Counted from the stretch's first letter, positions 45,245 through 53,887 are shown. The stretch is 64,000 bases of DNA from an uncultured Rhodobacter sp. (GCA_945952585.1 CAMFII010000007.1:1-64000); one strand, 5' to 3'. Translations and numbers: made by a program. The notes: a model not told the origin generated them from the letters alone.

Positions 45245-47131
45245 TTGGACGAATTCACGCGCCGCACCTTCCTCGCGCTAGGACTTGCCGGAGCCTCGGG
45301 CGCCCTGCAGGCCGGGCGAGCCTTCGCGCTGGACCAGTCTCTGACAGATATCGGTCAGGCGGTTGTTGGCCCGCCCATGGCCCGGGTCTTTGTCGCGCGA
45401 GAGATCGTGACGCTTGATCCCGACCGCCCTTCGACCGAAGCGATTGCCGTGGTGAACGGCCGGATCCTTTGGGCTGGTGACCTTGACGAGGTGGTCAGGG
45501 TCCTGGGCGACCAGCCCTATGAGGTTGACCAGACCTTCGCGGATCACGTGATCGTCCCAGGCTTTATCGCGCAGCACGACCATCCCGTGCTTGCGGCGCT
45601 GACGATGTCGTCGGTGATCCTGTCGATCGAGGACTGGGCGCTGCCCGGCGGTACGATACCGGCCGTCAAGGACAAGGCGGACTTCATCACAAGGCTGACC
45701 GAGGCCGCAAATGCCATCGCCGATCCAGAGCAACCGGTGCTCACCTGGGGCTATCACTCCGCCTTCTTCGGCCCGTTGACCGGCGCAGATCTCGACAAGA
45801 TCAGCGCGACCCGGCCGATCATCACCTGGGCGCGGTCCTGTCACGAAATGATCATGAATACGGCGGCGATGCAGAAGGCGGGGATTACGAAGGTGATGGT
45901 CGATGCCTTCCCCCCCACTGCGAAGGAGCAGAGCAGCTTTGACGAGCAGCGGTTCTGGGAGCAGGGCCTGTTCGCGATCCTTCCCAACGTATCTTCTTTA
46001 GTGGCGAGCCCCGCGCAGCTTAAGGCCGGGCTGGAACTTACCCGCGACTACATGCAGGCCAAGGGCATCACGATCGGCAACGAACCAGGCGGCATCCTTG
46101 CCAAGCCAGTGCAAGACGCTGTGAATGCGGTGTTCTCCAGCCCCGACATGCCGTTCCGCTGGTCGTTCATGGTGGACGGGAAGAGCATGGTGGCGGCCTA
46201 TGCCGACGACGCACAGGTGATCGAGGAAAGCCAGAAGCTCGCCACCTGGTACGGCGGAATGACCAGCCTTGCGCCGATGCAGGTGAAGCTTTTTGCGGAC
46301 GGCGCGATCTATTCGCAGCTTATGCAGCTCCGCGATCCCTACCTCGACGACCATGACGGGGCCTGGATGATGGATGAGGCTGTGTTCGAACGCGCCTTCC
46401 GCGTCTATTGGGACGCGGGGTTCCAGATCCACATCCATGTAAACGGCGATGCCGGTCTTGACCGGGTCTTGAACTCGTTGGAGACCAACCTGCGGCGAAA
46501 TCCGCGATATGACCACCGCACAGTGATGGTGCATTTCGCAGTCAGCCAGCCCGACCAAGTGGCGCGGATCCGCGACCTCGGGGCAATTGTCAGCGGCAAC
46601 CCCTACTATGTCGCCGCGCTGGCCGACCAGTATGCCAAGGTTGGCCTGGGGCCGGAGCGCGCCGACGAGATGGTGCGACTGGGCGACCTGAGCCGGGCCG
46701 GCATCTCGTGGTCGCTGCATTCCGATATGCCGATGGCCCCGGCCGATCCCCTGTTTCTGATGTGGTGCGCGGTCAACCGGATCACTCCGTCAGGTCGGGT
46801 CGCCGGGCCGGATCAGCGGATCACGGTCGAAGAGGCGCTGCGCGGCGTTACCATCAATGCCGCCTATTCCCTGAAGCTCGAGGATGAGATCGGCACGATC
46901 CAGCCCGGCAAGCGGGCGAACCTGACCATCCTGTCGGAGAACCCGCTCAGCGTCGATCCGGACAAGCTGCGCGAGATCGCCGTCTGGGGCACCATGATGG
47001 AAGGCCGGGTTCTCCCTGCCGGTCAGCCTGAGCGGAAGGCCGAGAATGATGCGTTTGGCGCGGGCGAGGCACAGTTCGCGGATGCTGCCCTCAAGCATGC
47101 GTTCAAGGTGACCCATGTCGGTATGCCTTAA
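45245..47131 (+). CDS. Tat-exported YtcJ-like metal-dependent amidohydrolase
   Basis: A 628-residue periplasmic hydrolase. The N-terminus has a twin-arginine signal (TRRTFLALGLAG, residues about 5-16) and an Ala-rich cleavage region near residue 28. The metal-binding HxH is in GFIAQHDHPV near residue 113, with later histidines in HIHVNGDAG and MVHFAVSQ and the aspartate in SLHSDMPMAP. The C-terminal beta segment is IQPGKRANLTILSENPLSV. It starts with TTG at 45245. The substrate is unknown. A remnant of a related gene lies at 31393. Downstream it overlaps the DUF333 gene by 17 bases. Confidence 0.9.
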   Translation: MDEFTRRTFLALGLAGASGALQAGRAFALDQSLTDIGQAVVGPPMARVFVAREIVTLDPDRPSTEAIAVVNGRILWAGDLDEVVRVLGDQPYEVDQTFADHVIVPGFIAQHDHPVLAALTMSSVILSIEDWALPGGTIPAVKDKADFITRLTEAANAIADPEQPVLTWGYHSAFFGPLTGADLDKISATRPIITWARSCHEMIMNTAAMQKAGITKVMVDAFPPTAKEQSSFDEQRFWEQGLFAILPNVSSLVASPAQLKAGLELTRDYMQAKGITIGNEPGGILAKPVQDAVNAVFSSPDMPFRWSFMVDGKSMVAAYADDAQVIEESQKLATWYGGMTSLAPMQVKLFADGAIYSQLMQLRDPYLDDHDGAWMMDEAVFERAFRVYWDAGFQIHIHVNGDAGLDRVLNSLETNLRRNPRYDHRTVMVHFAVSQPDQVARIRDLGAIVSGNPYYVAALADQYAKVGLGPERADEMVRLGDLSRAGISWSLHSDMPMAPADPLFLMWCAVNRITPSGRVAGPDQRITVEEALRGVTINAAYSLKLEDEIGTIQPGKRANLTILSENPLSVDPDKLREIAVWGTMMEGRVLPAGQPERKAENDAFGAGEAQFADAALKHAFKVTHVGMP

Positions 47132-47396
47132 GTTCAGTCACACGGCATTGGTCGTGATATTGTCCGTCGCGACAATCGGGTTCGCCCTGGCTGGTGAAGG
47201 CACGTCTGGCCAAATCGGCAGCGGGGAAGAAGGTCAGGCCACAACCGAGCTTGCCAATCCATCCGCAACATTCTGCATCCGTAACGGGGGACGCTACGAA
47301 ATCCGGACGGCAGTGGATGGCGGACAAACCGGAGTTTGCGTTCTGCCGGATGGCCGGGTTGTCGATGCCTGGCAGTACCTTAGGGAGAACAACTGA
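47115..47396 (+). CDS. DUF333-domain secreted protein
   Basis: A 93-residue protein with a signal peptide (VVILSVATIGFALAGE) and a C-terminal DUF333 module: NPSATFCIRNGG, then GVCVLPDGRVVDAWQYLREN. The two cysteines are typical and probably form a disulfide. DUF333 proteins are often called putative hemolysins, without good evidence. It overlaps the end of the amidohydrolase gene, so the two are likely cotranscribed. Confidence 0.85.
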   Translation: MSVCLKFSHTALVVILSVATIGFALAGEGTSGQIGSGEEGQATTELANPSATFCIRNGGRYEIRTAVDGGQTGVCVLPDGRVVDAWQYLRENN

Positions 47397-47438
47397 GCCA
47401 AGCGCCGCGCGATGCGGCATAGCGGGCCCAGACAAGTC

Positions 47439-47468
47439 AAAAAAAATGGGGGGCCGTGGGGCCCCCCA
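47439..47468 (-). terminator. Intrinsic terminator of metF
   Basis: On the minus strand a 9-bp GC-rich stem (47468-47460 with 47455-47447, loop of four) is followed at once by eight T. It is one of the clearest intrinsic terminators in the window. It ends the metF transcript about 50 bases after the stop codon and shields the converging DUF333 gene. Confidence 0.9.
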
Positions 47469-47478
47469 GTTCGCGCAA

Positions 47479-47503
47479 CAAGGGGGCCAGGGAGGGCCCC
47501 TTG
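47479..47503 (-). ncRNA. Stem-loop with CCCUCCC loop in the metF 3' UTR
   Basis: On the minus strand CAAGGGG (47503-47497 read as CAAGGGG) pairs with CCCCTTG (47485-47479), and the 11-base loop reads CCCTCCCTGGC. The loop resembles the CCUCCUCCC motif of the CcsR units at 13098-13503. The terminator hairpin follows 10 bases later, giving the same weak-then-strong order. It may be a 3' UTR-derived sRNA, but this is tentative. Confidence 0.4.
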
Positions 47504-47516
47504 GACGCCTGACCTC

Positions 47517-48383
47517 TCAGGCAACCTTTTCCAGCGCAGGCTGCGCCGTGATCCCGAGCGCGTGGCACACCTCGCGCGTGAGGTGGGGGCGGTTGAGGGT
47601 GTAGAAGTGCAGGTCTTCCACCCCTTCCGAAATGAGCGTGTCGCAAAGCTCGGTGCAGAGGGCGACCGACAGGAGTTCCTCGCGCCCGTCGCGGGCGGCG
47701 TTGCGGAACGCCTCGTCAAGCCAGAGCGGCACCTGCGCGCCGCAGCGCGAGGCGAAGCGTTTGACGCCAGCCCAGTTATCGATCGGCAGGATGCCGGGGA
47801 TGATCGGCGCGGTGATGCCTTCTTTTGCGCAGAGGTCGCGGAAGCGCAGGAAGGTCTCGGGTTCGAAGAAGAACTGGGTGATGGCCGAAGACGCCCCGGC
47901 CTCGACCTTGCGCTTCAGCCAGCGGACATCGGCAAGCGTGTCGGCGGCATCCGGGTGCGGTTCGGGATAGGCCCCGACGCGCAGGGTGAAGTTGCCGGTT
48001 GCGGCCAGCGCCTCGATCAATTCGACCGAATTGGCGAAGCCGTCGGGATGGGCGGTGAAGCGGGTCGCGCCTTTCGGCGCATCGCCGCGCAGTGCGACGA
48101 TCTCGGTCACGCCGGCCTCGGCATAGGCGCGGGCGATCTCCAGCGTCTCGGCGCGGGTGGCATCGACGCAGGTCAGGTGGGCGGCCACGTTCAGCCCGGT
48201 TGCGCGGCCGATGGTGGTGACGGCGTCATGGGTCAGCTTCCGGGTCGTCCCGCCTGCCCCGTAAGTGACCGAGACGAATTCCGGGCGCAGGGGCGCCAGC
48301 ATCTGCACCGTCTCCCACAGCCGGAAGGACGCTTCGAGCGTCTGGGGCGGGAAGAACTCGAACGAAACGCGGGGTGCAGGCAT
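47517..48383 (-). CDS. metF: 5,10-methylenetetrahydrofolate reductase
   Basis: A 288-residue flavoenzyme making 5-methyl-THF for methionine synthesis. Signatures are VSFEFFPPQT at the N-terminus (catalytic glutamate), VTYGAGGTT, HLTCVDATR, EIVALRGDAPKG, ITQFFFEPETFLRF and PGILPIDN. The ATG at 48383 is preceded by AAGGAG with seven-base spacing; an earlier in-frame start at 48404 lies over that site. It is divergent from metR with a MetR-type box between, and ends at a strong terminator. Confidence 0.96.
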   Translation of the reverse strand: MPAPRVSFEFFPPQTLEASFRLWETVQMLAPLRPEFVSVTYGAGGTTRKLTHDAVTTIGRATGLNVAAHLTCVDATRAETLEIARAYAEAGVTEIVALRGDAPKGATRFTAHPDGFANSVELIEALAATGNFTLRVGAYPEPHPDAADTLADVRWLKRKVEAGASSAITQFFFEPETFLRFRDLCAKEGITAPIIPGILPIDNWAGVKRFASRCGAQVPLWLDEAFRNAARDGREELLSVALCTELCDTLISEGVEDLHFYTLNRPHLTREVCHALGITAQPALEKVA

Positions 48384-48439
48384 AGGTCGACTCCTTGGGT
48401 CCACTTCTCGGACACCCCCTTGTCCCAGATTTCCGAATG

Positions 48440-48452
48440 TGAGACCAATTCA
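48440..48452. promoter_or_regulatory. MetR-type operator
   Basis: TGAGACCAATTCA differs at one position from the enterobacterial MetR consensus TGAA-N5-TTCA and lies between divergent metF and metR, 56 and 34 bases from their start codons. It sits inside a wider GAAT/ATTC inverted repeat. Binding by the adjacent LysR-type protein is inferred. Confidence 0.6.
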
Positions 48453-48486
48453 TAATTCTCAAGATCAATATGAGGATCACCGCAAG

Positions 48487-49392
48487 ATGCACCTCGAATT
48501 CCGTCACCTGCGCACGATACGGGCCATCCAGCAGGCCGGCGGCCTCGCCCGCGCGGCCGAGATGCTCAACATGACCCAGTCGGCGCTGTCGCATCAGGTG
48601 AAGGGGCTTGAGGACCAGGCGGGGGTGGAACTCTTCGTTCGCCGGTCGAAGCCGATGCGGCTTTCGGCGGCGGGCCTGCGGATGCTCAAGCTCGCCGAGC
48701 GCATCCTGCCCGAGATCGACGCGCTGGAGGAGGAGTTCCGGGCGCTGAAATCTGGCAAGACCGGGCGGCTGCACATCGCCATCGAGTGCCATGCCTGTTT
48801 CGACTGGCTGTTCCTTGTCCTCGAGCAGTTCCGCCATGCCTGGCCCGAGGTGGACGTGGACATCCGCGCGGGGCTCGCCTTCGAGGCGATGCCGGCGCTG
48901 GTGCGGGAAGAGGTGGACCTGGTGATCTCTTCCGATCCAGTGCGGCTGGACGGCGTGGTCTACAACCCGCTCTTCGACTACCATCCGACCTTCGTCGCCT
49001 CGTCGCAGCATCCGCTGGCCGCGAAGGACTGGATCGGGGCCGAGGATTTCCGGGATGAGATCCTCATCACCTACCCGGTCAGCCGCGACAAGCTCGACGT
49101 CTTCACCGAACTCCTGACCCCGGCGCGGGTCGAGCCGCGCGGGCAGCGACCGGTGGAACTGACGGCGGTGATCCTGATGCTGGTGGGCTCAAACCGCGGG
49201 GTTTCGGTGCTGCCCGACTGGGTGCTGCGCGACGTGCGCTCGAACGCCGATTACGTCACCCGCCCGCTCGGACCCGAGACGATTACGCGGCGCCTTTACG
49301 CGGCCACGCGGGAGGACGACGCGACCAAGCCCTTCATGGCGCATTTCCTGCGGCTGGGACGAAGCGAGCCGGTCAAGCTGCAGCGGGGCTAA
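48487..49392 (+). CDS. metR: LysR-type regulator MetR
   Basis: A 301-residue LysR regulator. The HTH is RTIRAIQQAGGLARAAEMLNMTQSALSHQVKGLE in outline (residues about 7-40), followed by the linker and the effector domain from about residue 92 with CHACFDWLFLVLEQF, a MetR-type segment, and FDYHPTFVASSQHPL. In E. coli MetR uses homocysteine as coactivator and controls metF among others. Divergent placement with metF and the intervening box support the name. The ATG follows a CCGCAAG stretch without a strong ribosome site. Confidence 0.93.
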   Translation: MHLEFRHLRTIRAIQQAGGLARAAEMLNMTQSALSHQVKGLEDQAGVELFVRRSKPMRLSAAGLRMLKLAERILPEIDALEEEFRALKSGKTGRLHIAIECHACFDWLFLVLEQFRHAWPEVDVDIRAGLAFEAMPALVREEVDLVISSDPVRLDGVVYNPLFDYHPTFVASSQHPLAAKDWIGAEDFRDEILITYPVSRDKLDVFTELLTPARVEPRGQRPVELTAVILMLVGSNRGVSVLPDWVLRDVRSNADYVTRPLGPETITRRLYAATREDDATKPFMAHFLRLGRSEPVKLQRG

Positions 49393-50414
49393 CTGGCAAC
49401 CCGGATCAGGAGTTTGCCGAAGTTCCGGCCGGTCAGAAGGTCGATGAAGGCGCCCGGCGCGTTTTCGAGGCCATCGACGATATCCTCGCGGTACTTCAAC
49501 CGTCCCTCGGCGATCCAGCGGGAGGCTTCGGCATGGAAAGCCGGGAACTGGTCGGCGAATTCGCGCTGGATGAAGCCGCGGAGCGTCAGGCTTTTCGTCA
49601 GGATCGCCCGCATGAGCGCCGGCAGGCGGTCGGGGCCGGCAAAGGCAGCGGGGCCGAGGTTGTACTGCGCGATCAGTCCGCAGACCGGGATCCGGGCGAA
49701 GGTGTTCAGCAGCGGAAAGACCGCATCCCACACCGCGCCGCCGACATTCTCGAAATAGACGTCGATTCCCTCCGGGCAGGCGGCGGCGAGTTGCGCAGCG
49801 AAATCGGGGGCGCGGTGATCGACGACGGCATCGAAGCCAAGCTCGTCACGGACATAGGCACATTTCTCGGGCCCCCCGGCGATGCCCACGGCGCGCGCGC
49901 CCTTGATCCGGGCGATCTGGCCGACGACCGAGCCGACGGCGCCGCTCGCCGCGGCGACCACGACCGTCTCGCCCGGCTTCGGCTGGCCGAGGGTCAGGAG
50001 GCCCGCATATGCGGTGAAACCGGGCATCCCCAGCACGCCGAGGGCCGTACTCGGTGGGGCCGCCGTGGGGTCGAGCTTGCGTAGCCCCTTGCCGTTGGCG
50101 ACGGCGTAAGACTGCCAGCCGGAATGGGACAGGACCACGTCGCCCTCGGCCAGACCGGGAAAGCGCGAGCGGATCACCCGGCCGACTGTGCCACCCTCCA
50201 TCACCGCACCCAGTTCCACAGGGGCAGCATAGGATTTCTCGGTGCTCATCCGGCCGCGCATGTAGGGGTCGAGCGAGAGGTAGAGCACCTTGAGCAGCAC
50301 CTGTCCCTCGCCCGGTTCCGGGATCGGCGCGGTGTCGAAGCGGAAATCGCTGGCGCGCGGCATGCCATCGGGGCGTGCGGCCAGGAGAATGCGCGTGTTC
50401 AGGCCTTCGGTCAT
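49389..50414 (-). CDS. NADP-dependent MDR oxidoreductase (CurA/leukotriene-B4-dehydrogenase-like)
   Basis: A 341-residue zinc-independent medium-chain reductase. N-terminal LSLDPYMRGRM is the hallmark of the prostaglandin-reductase/CurA group. The NADP fold has VVVAAASGAVGSVVGQIA and GIAGGPEKC, then DVYFENVGG. Such enzymes reduce the double bond of alpha,beta-unsaturated ketones. Start 50414 was chosen because homology starts there and a GGAAAGGG lies upstream. It converges on metR with a four-base overlap. Confidence 0.92.
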   Translation of the reverse strand: MTEGLNTRILLAARPDGMPRASDFRFDTAPIPEPGEGQVLLKVLYLSLDPYMRGRMSTEKSYAAPVELGAVMEGGTVGRVIRSRFPGLAEGDVVLSHSGWQSYAVANGKGLRKLDPTAAPPSTALGVLGMPGFTAYAGLLTLGQPKPGETVVVAAASGAVGSVVGQIARIKGARAVGIAGGPEKCAYVRDELGFDAVVDHRAPDFAAQLAAACPEGIDVYFENVGGAVWDAVFPLLNTFARIPVCGLIAQYNLGPAAFAGPDRLPALMRAILTKSLTLRGFIQREFADQFPAFHAEASRWIAEGRLKYREDIVDGLENAPGAFIDLLTGRNFGKLLIRVAS

Positions 50415-50451
50415 CGGATGCGCCCTTTCCGGCAAGGTCATGGTCGGGCGC

Positions 50452-50616
50452 TCAGCCCTTTTTCTTGGCCTCGGCCGCTGCCTTCAGCTTGGCAAGAAGT
50501 TCGGCCTTGGGCGGGGTCTGGCCGTAGGGATTCTTCGCCGTGCCCTTGGCGTTGTGCTCCTGATGCTTCGGCGCGTTCTTGCGCTGCGAGGGATTGCCTG
50601 ACTTGCCGTAATCCAT
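50452..50616 (-). CDS. Small basic hypothetical protein (54 aa)
   Basis: A 54-residue, strongly hydrophilic, lysine-rich protein starting MDYGKSGNPSQRKNAPKHQ, with NPYGQTPPKAELLAK and ending EAKKKG. GGGAG lies seven bases before the ATG at 50616, which argues for translation. The C-terminal 20 residues may form a helix. It has no signal peptide or cysteines. The family is unnamed to my knowledge; similar short proteins occur in alphaproteobacteria. It lies 37 bases upstream of the reductase on the same strand. Confidence 0.7.
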   Translation of the reverse strand: MDYGKSGNPSQRKNAPKHQEHNAKGTAKNPYGQTPPKAELLAKLKAAAEAKKKG

Positions 50617-50729
50617 CGCGATGCTCCCGGTTGACACGATCCCCTGACGTCTTGCCGGAAAAGTGGCGGCGCGACAAGGTGATCGCCCGGTGATGGACGC
50701 CACCGGCCTGACGTGACAGGGTCCGGCTC

Positions 50730-51941
50730 ATGAAGAACGATCGCACCGACACCATCGGCCGCAGGCGGCTTCCCCGCGGGATCTGGGCGCTCGGTTTCGT
50801 CTCGCTCCTGATGGATGTCTCTTCCGAGATGATCCACGGCCTGCTGCCCGTCTATCTCGTGACGGTCTTCGGCGCCGGCTATGCCGTAGTCGGGCTGATC
50901 GAGGGCATCGCCGAGGCGACGGCGCTGATCGTCAAGGTGTTCTCGGGGACGCTGTCTGACTGGCTGGGGCGAAGAAAGGGGCTGGCCGTCGCCGGTTATG
51001 GCCTTGCCGCGTTAACCAAGCCGGTCTTTCCGCTGGCGGGCAGCCTGGGCTGGGTTGTTGCCGCGCGCTTTATCGACCGCGTCGGCAAGGGCATCCGCGG
51101 GGCGCCGCGCGACGCCTTGGTGGCCGACCTCGCGCCGCCAGAGCTGCGGGGGGCGGCCTTCGGTTTGCGCCAGTCTCTCGACACGGTCGGCGGCTTTCTT
51201 GGACCCTTGCTGGCGATCGGGTTGATGGCGCTCTGGGCCGGGAACTTCCGCTCGGTCTTCTGGGTGGCCGTGATCCCGGCCGTGTTGTCGGTGCTGGTGC
51301 TGGTCGTTGCGGTGAAGGAGCCGCCGACCGCTCAGCCCGCCCGAACCGCCCGGTTTCCGCTGCATCGCTCGGAGCTCGACCGCCTGCCCGCGGCCTTCTG
51401 GCGGGTAGTTGCCGTGGCGCTGGTCTTCACCCTCGCGCGGATAAGCGAGGCGTTCCTGATCCTGAGGGCCAGCGATGCGGGTCTGGCCGTCGCCCTGGCC
51501 CCGCTGGTTCTGGTGGTTCTGAACCTTGTCTATGCGCTGACTGCCTATCCGGTGGGAATTCTTTCGGACCGGATCGGGCGCAACGGGCTGCTGATGCTGG
51601 GCTTCGCGGTTCTGGCGCTGTCGGATCTGGTGCTGGCCCTTGGCGGCGGGCTGCCGATCATCTGGGCAGGGATCGCCCTATGGGGCCTGCACATGGGCTT
51701 GACGCAGGGCTTGCTTGCCACGCTTGTCGCCGATACGGCGCCGCCGGACCTGCGCGGCACGGCCTTCGGCCTGTTCAATCTGGCGGGGGGAGTGGCCGTT
51801 CTTCTCGGAAACTTCGCGTCCGGCCTGATCTGGCAGGCCCACGGCGCCGCGGTGACCTTCGGACTTGCGGCGCTCGTGACGGTCGTGGGCATGGCGGGGC
51901 TTGTCTGGCTGTCGCGCCACCGCCCGGACAGGAAGGAATAG
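50730..51941 (+). CDS. MFS transporter, 12-TM
   Basis: A 403-residue inner-membrane carrier. After a basic N-terminus it reads WALGFVSLLMDVSSEMIHGL, a signature of one MFS_1 subgroup of unknown substrate. The helix 2-3 loop is GTLSDWLGRRK, DRVGKGIRGAPRDALVAD follows helix 4, and the second-half loop is GILSDRIGRNG. No regulator or substrate gene is adjacent. It converges on the glycine-zipper lipoprotein gene with a gap of 40 bases. Confidence 0.9.
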   Translation: MKNDRTDTIGRRRLPRGIWALGFVSLLMDVSSEMIHGLLPVYLVTVFGAGYAVVGLIEGIAEATALIVKVFSGTLSDWLGRRKGLAVAGYGLAALTKPVFPLAGSLGWVVAARFIDRVGKGIRGAPRDALVADLAPPELRGAAFGLRQSLDTVGGFLGPLLAIGLMALWAGNFRSVFWVAVIPAVLSVLVLVVAVKEPPTAQPARTARFPLHRSELDRLPAAFWRVVAVALVFTLARISEAFLILRASDAGLAVALAPLVLVVLNLVYALTAYPVGILSDRIGRNGLLMLGFAVLALSDLVLALGGGLPIIWAGIALWGLHMGLTQGLLATLVADTAPPDLRGTAFGLFNLAGGVAVLLGNFASGLIWQAHGAAVTFGLAALVTVVGMAGLVWLSRHRPDRKE

Positions 51942-51981
51942 CGCGCCGTCCATTGGCCGGCGCGCCACCCATTGTCGCTGG

Positions 51982-52425
51982 TCAGCCGATGATCCGTGCG
52001 CCACCGTTGCCGGTGAACTGGACCTTGACCCGCTGTCCGACCTTGAAGTTCTGGTTCTGAACCACGGCGACCGAGCGCCCATCGTCCAGCCGTACGGTCC
52101 ATTGCAGCGCGGTCGTGCGCGAGTTCGCGGCGGCCATGTTCGAGCCGGCAGCCATCCCGGCAGCGGCGCCGAGGCCAGTCATCACGTCCTTACCGGTGCC
52201 GTTGCCGAACTGGTTGCCGATGAGGCCGCCGGCGATACCGCCGACCACCGCGCCGGCCATCTGGCTGTTCGGATTGGTTTGGACGACCTGCTGGACGTTG
52301 GTGATCGTTCCGTCAAAGACGGTCTGCTGCGCGACTGCAGGATAGGTCGTGGCGGTCGTCGTCGGCACACAGGCCGCCAGCGCGGCACAAGCAACAAGCG
52401 GAAGGGCAAGTACTGTCGATTTCAT
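51982..52425 (-). CDS. Glycine-zipper lipoprotein (SlyB/17-kDa antigen-like)
   Basis: A 147-residue outer-membrane lipoprotein. The signal ends at a lipobox (CAALAAC), so the mature protein starts at the cysteine near residue 19. Glycine-zipper repeats run from about residue 57 (AGAVVGGIAGGLIGNQFGNG) to 95, followed by a beta domain (LQWTVRLDDGRSVAVVQNQ) closing in RVKVQFTGNGGARIIG. The order matches SlyB/Pcp proteins that help keep outer-membrane integrity. AAGGAG precedes the ATG at 52425. Confidence 0.9.
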   Translation of the reverse strand: MKSTVLALPLVACAALAACVPTTTATTYPAVAQQTVFDGTITNVQQVVQTNPNSQMAGAVVGGIAGGLIGNQFGNGTGKDVMTGLGAAAGMAAGSNMAAANSRTTALQWTVRLDDGRSVAVVQNQNFKVGQRVKVQFTGNGGARIIG

Positions 52426-52575
52426 TTATGAAACTCCTTGGAACGGACGACCCCAGCAATAAGGCATTTGGGAAACGCCTCCAAGCGTCCGCTGGTTCCA
52501 TCCGCGTGATCGCCCTCTTTCCTTCGCACCCCATCCCGCCTATACGCACGCCCTGACAAACCGGAGCCGATCGCC

Positions 52576-53364
52576 ATGCAGGGCAGCGCCAACCTCAACC
52601 TGATGATCAAGGCCGCACGCAAGGCGGGTCGCAGCCTCGTGAAGGATTTCCGCGAGGTCGAGAACCTGCAGGTGTCATCCAAGGGGCCGGGCGATTTCGT
52701 GTCAAAGGCCGACCGCGAGGCCGAGCGGATCATCAAGGAGGAACTCCTTGGCGGTCGCCCGACCTATGGCTGGCTGGGAGAGGAAACCGGCGGAGCGGAC
52801 GGCGAGGACCCGACCCGGCGCTGGATCGTCGATCCGCTGGACGGGACGACCAACTTCCTGCACGGCCTGCCGCATTGGGCGGTTTCGATCGCGCTTCAGC
52901 ACAAGGGCGAGATCGTCGCGGGCGTAGTCTACGACCCGGCGAAGGACGAGATGTTCGTGGCCGAGAAGGGCGCCGGCGCCTGGCTGAACGACATGCGCAT
53001 CCGCGTCTCGGGCCGCCGCCACATGATCGAGGCGATCTTTGCAACCGGGGTGCCCTTTGGCGGCCGTGGCACGCTGCCTGCGACGCTGCAGGACCTTGCC
53101 CGGCTGATGCCGGTCTGTGCCGGCGTGCGGCGGTGGGGCTCGGCGGCGCTTGACCTCGCCTATGTCGCAGCCGGCCGCTATGACGGCTACTGGGAACGCG
53201 GCATCAATGCCTGGGACATGGCTGCGGGCATGCTGCTTGTCCGCGAGGCAGGTGGCTTTGTTTCGGCAATCCGCGAGGGCGACGACCCGCTCGAGAAGGG
53301 CGCAGTGATCGTCGGCAATGGCGAACTGTTCGAAGGCTTCCGCAAGATCATCCGCGGCGAGTGA
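52576..53364 (+). CDS. suhB: Inositol monophosphatase family protein SuhB
   Basis: A 262-residue Mg-dependent phosphatase. Metal ligands are in GWLGEETGG (Glu) and the hallmark RWIVDPLDGTTNFLHGLPHWAVS in outline, with the second signature WDMAAGMLLVREAGG near residue 216. It dephosphorylates inositol-1-phosphate in vitro; in E. coli SuhB also acts in rRNA antitermination. The ATG at 52576 follows GGAGCCGATCGCC. It is divergent from the lipoprotein gene and converges on osmC-like gene. Confidence 0.94.
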   Translation: MQGSANLNLMIKAARKAGRSLVKDFREVENLQVSSKGPGDFVSKADREAERIIKEELLGGRPTYGWLGEETGGADGEDPTRRWIVDPLDGTTNFLHGLPHWAVSIALQHKGEIVAGVVYDPAKDEMFVAEKGAGAWLNDMRIRVSGRRHMIEAIFATGVPFGGRGTLPATLQDLARLMPVCAGVRRWGSAALDLAYVAAGRYDGYWERGINAWDMAAGMLLVREAGGFVSAIREGDDPLEKGAVIVGNGELFEGFRKIIRGE

Positions 53365-53381
53365 CCGGGGCCGTTCCGGCT

Positions 53382-53846
53382 TCAGACAAACTCAAAGGTC
53401 GGTTCGTAGCGGATCGGGAAGTTGACCGACCGCGCGATGAAGCACACCTCGTGGATGCGATGGTGGATGGCCTCTGCAAAGCCGAGGTCGGCTCCCGCGC
53501 GCAGGATTACATGCGGGCGCAGGACGGCAGCTGAAAAACGCCCCGCGCCGCCGGCCGAAACCTCTCCGATACCGACCGGGTCGTCCTCGTAGCTGGTCAC
53601 CGTGATCCCGGCATCGGCTGCATAGTGCAGGTACCAAAGCATGTGGCAGGCCGCCAAAGCCGACAGCAGCAGATCCTCGGGATTCATTTTCGCAGGATCT
53701 CCGCCCAGAAGCGGATCGTTCGAACAGGACACAACCGGCTTGCCGGGCACGGCGATGTCCCAGGTGCGGTCATAGGTGCGATAGCCAGAGGTTCCCGTTC
53801 CCCGGTTTCCCGTCCAGACGATCCGCGAGGAATAGGCGTGTTCCAT
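53382..53846 (-). CDS. OsmC/Ohr-family peroxiredoxin-like protein
   Basis: A 154-residue protein of the OsmC superfamily, which reduces organic peroxides through a cysteine pair. The first cysteine is in LLLSALAACHMLWYLHYA and the second in EVCFIARSVNFPI. GNRGTGTSGYRTYDR and PVVSCSNDPLLGGDP are typical of the OsmC-like group. The start was set at 53846, the beginning of homology; in-frame ATGs upstream overlap the divergent gntR operator. Regulation by the adjacent GntR is likely. Confidence 0.9.
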   Translation of the reverse strand: MEHAYSSRIVWTGNRGTGTSGYRTYDRTWDIAVPGKPVVSCSNDPLLGGDPAKMNPEDLLLSALAACHMLWYLHYAADAGITVTSYEDDPVGIGEVSAGGAGRFSAAVLRPHVILRAGADLGFAEAIHHRIHEVCFIARSVNFPIRYEPTFEFV

Positions 53847-53873
53847 GGGCTTGCCCTGTCTCATCGACGAGTC

Positions 53874-53887
53874 GTATACGTGTATAC
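53874..53887. promoter_or_regulatory. Candidate GntR operator
   Basis: GTATAC-GT-GTATAC is a direct and inverted pair of a self-palindromic hexamer, located between divergent osmC-like and gntR genes, 28 and 22 bases from their start codons. Its A/T-rich, symmetric character fits an FadR/FCD-type GntR site. The link is inferred. Confidence 0.55.

Noticed and set aside
48384-48486. SAM riboswitch upstream of metF
   Set aside because: The leader is too short and has no recognisable SAM-II-type pseudoknot; a MetR-type box explains regulation.
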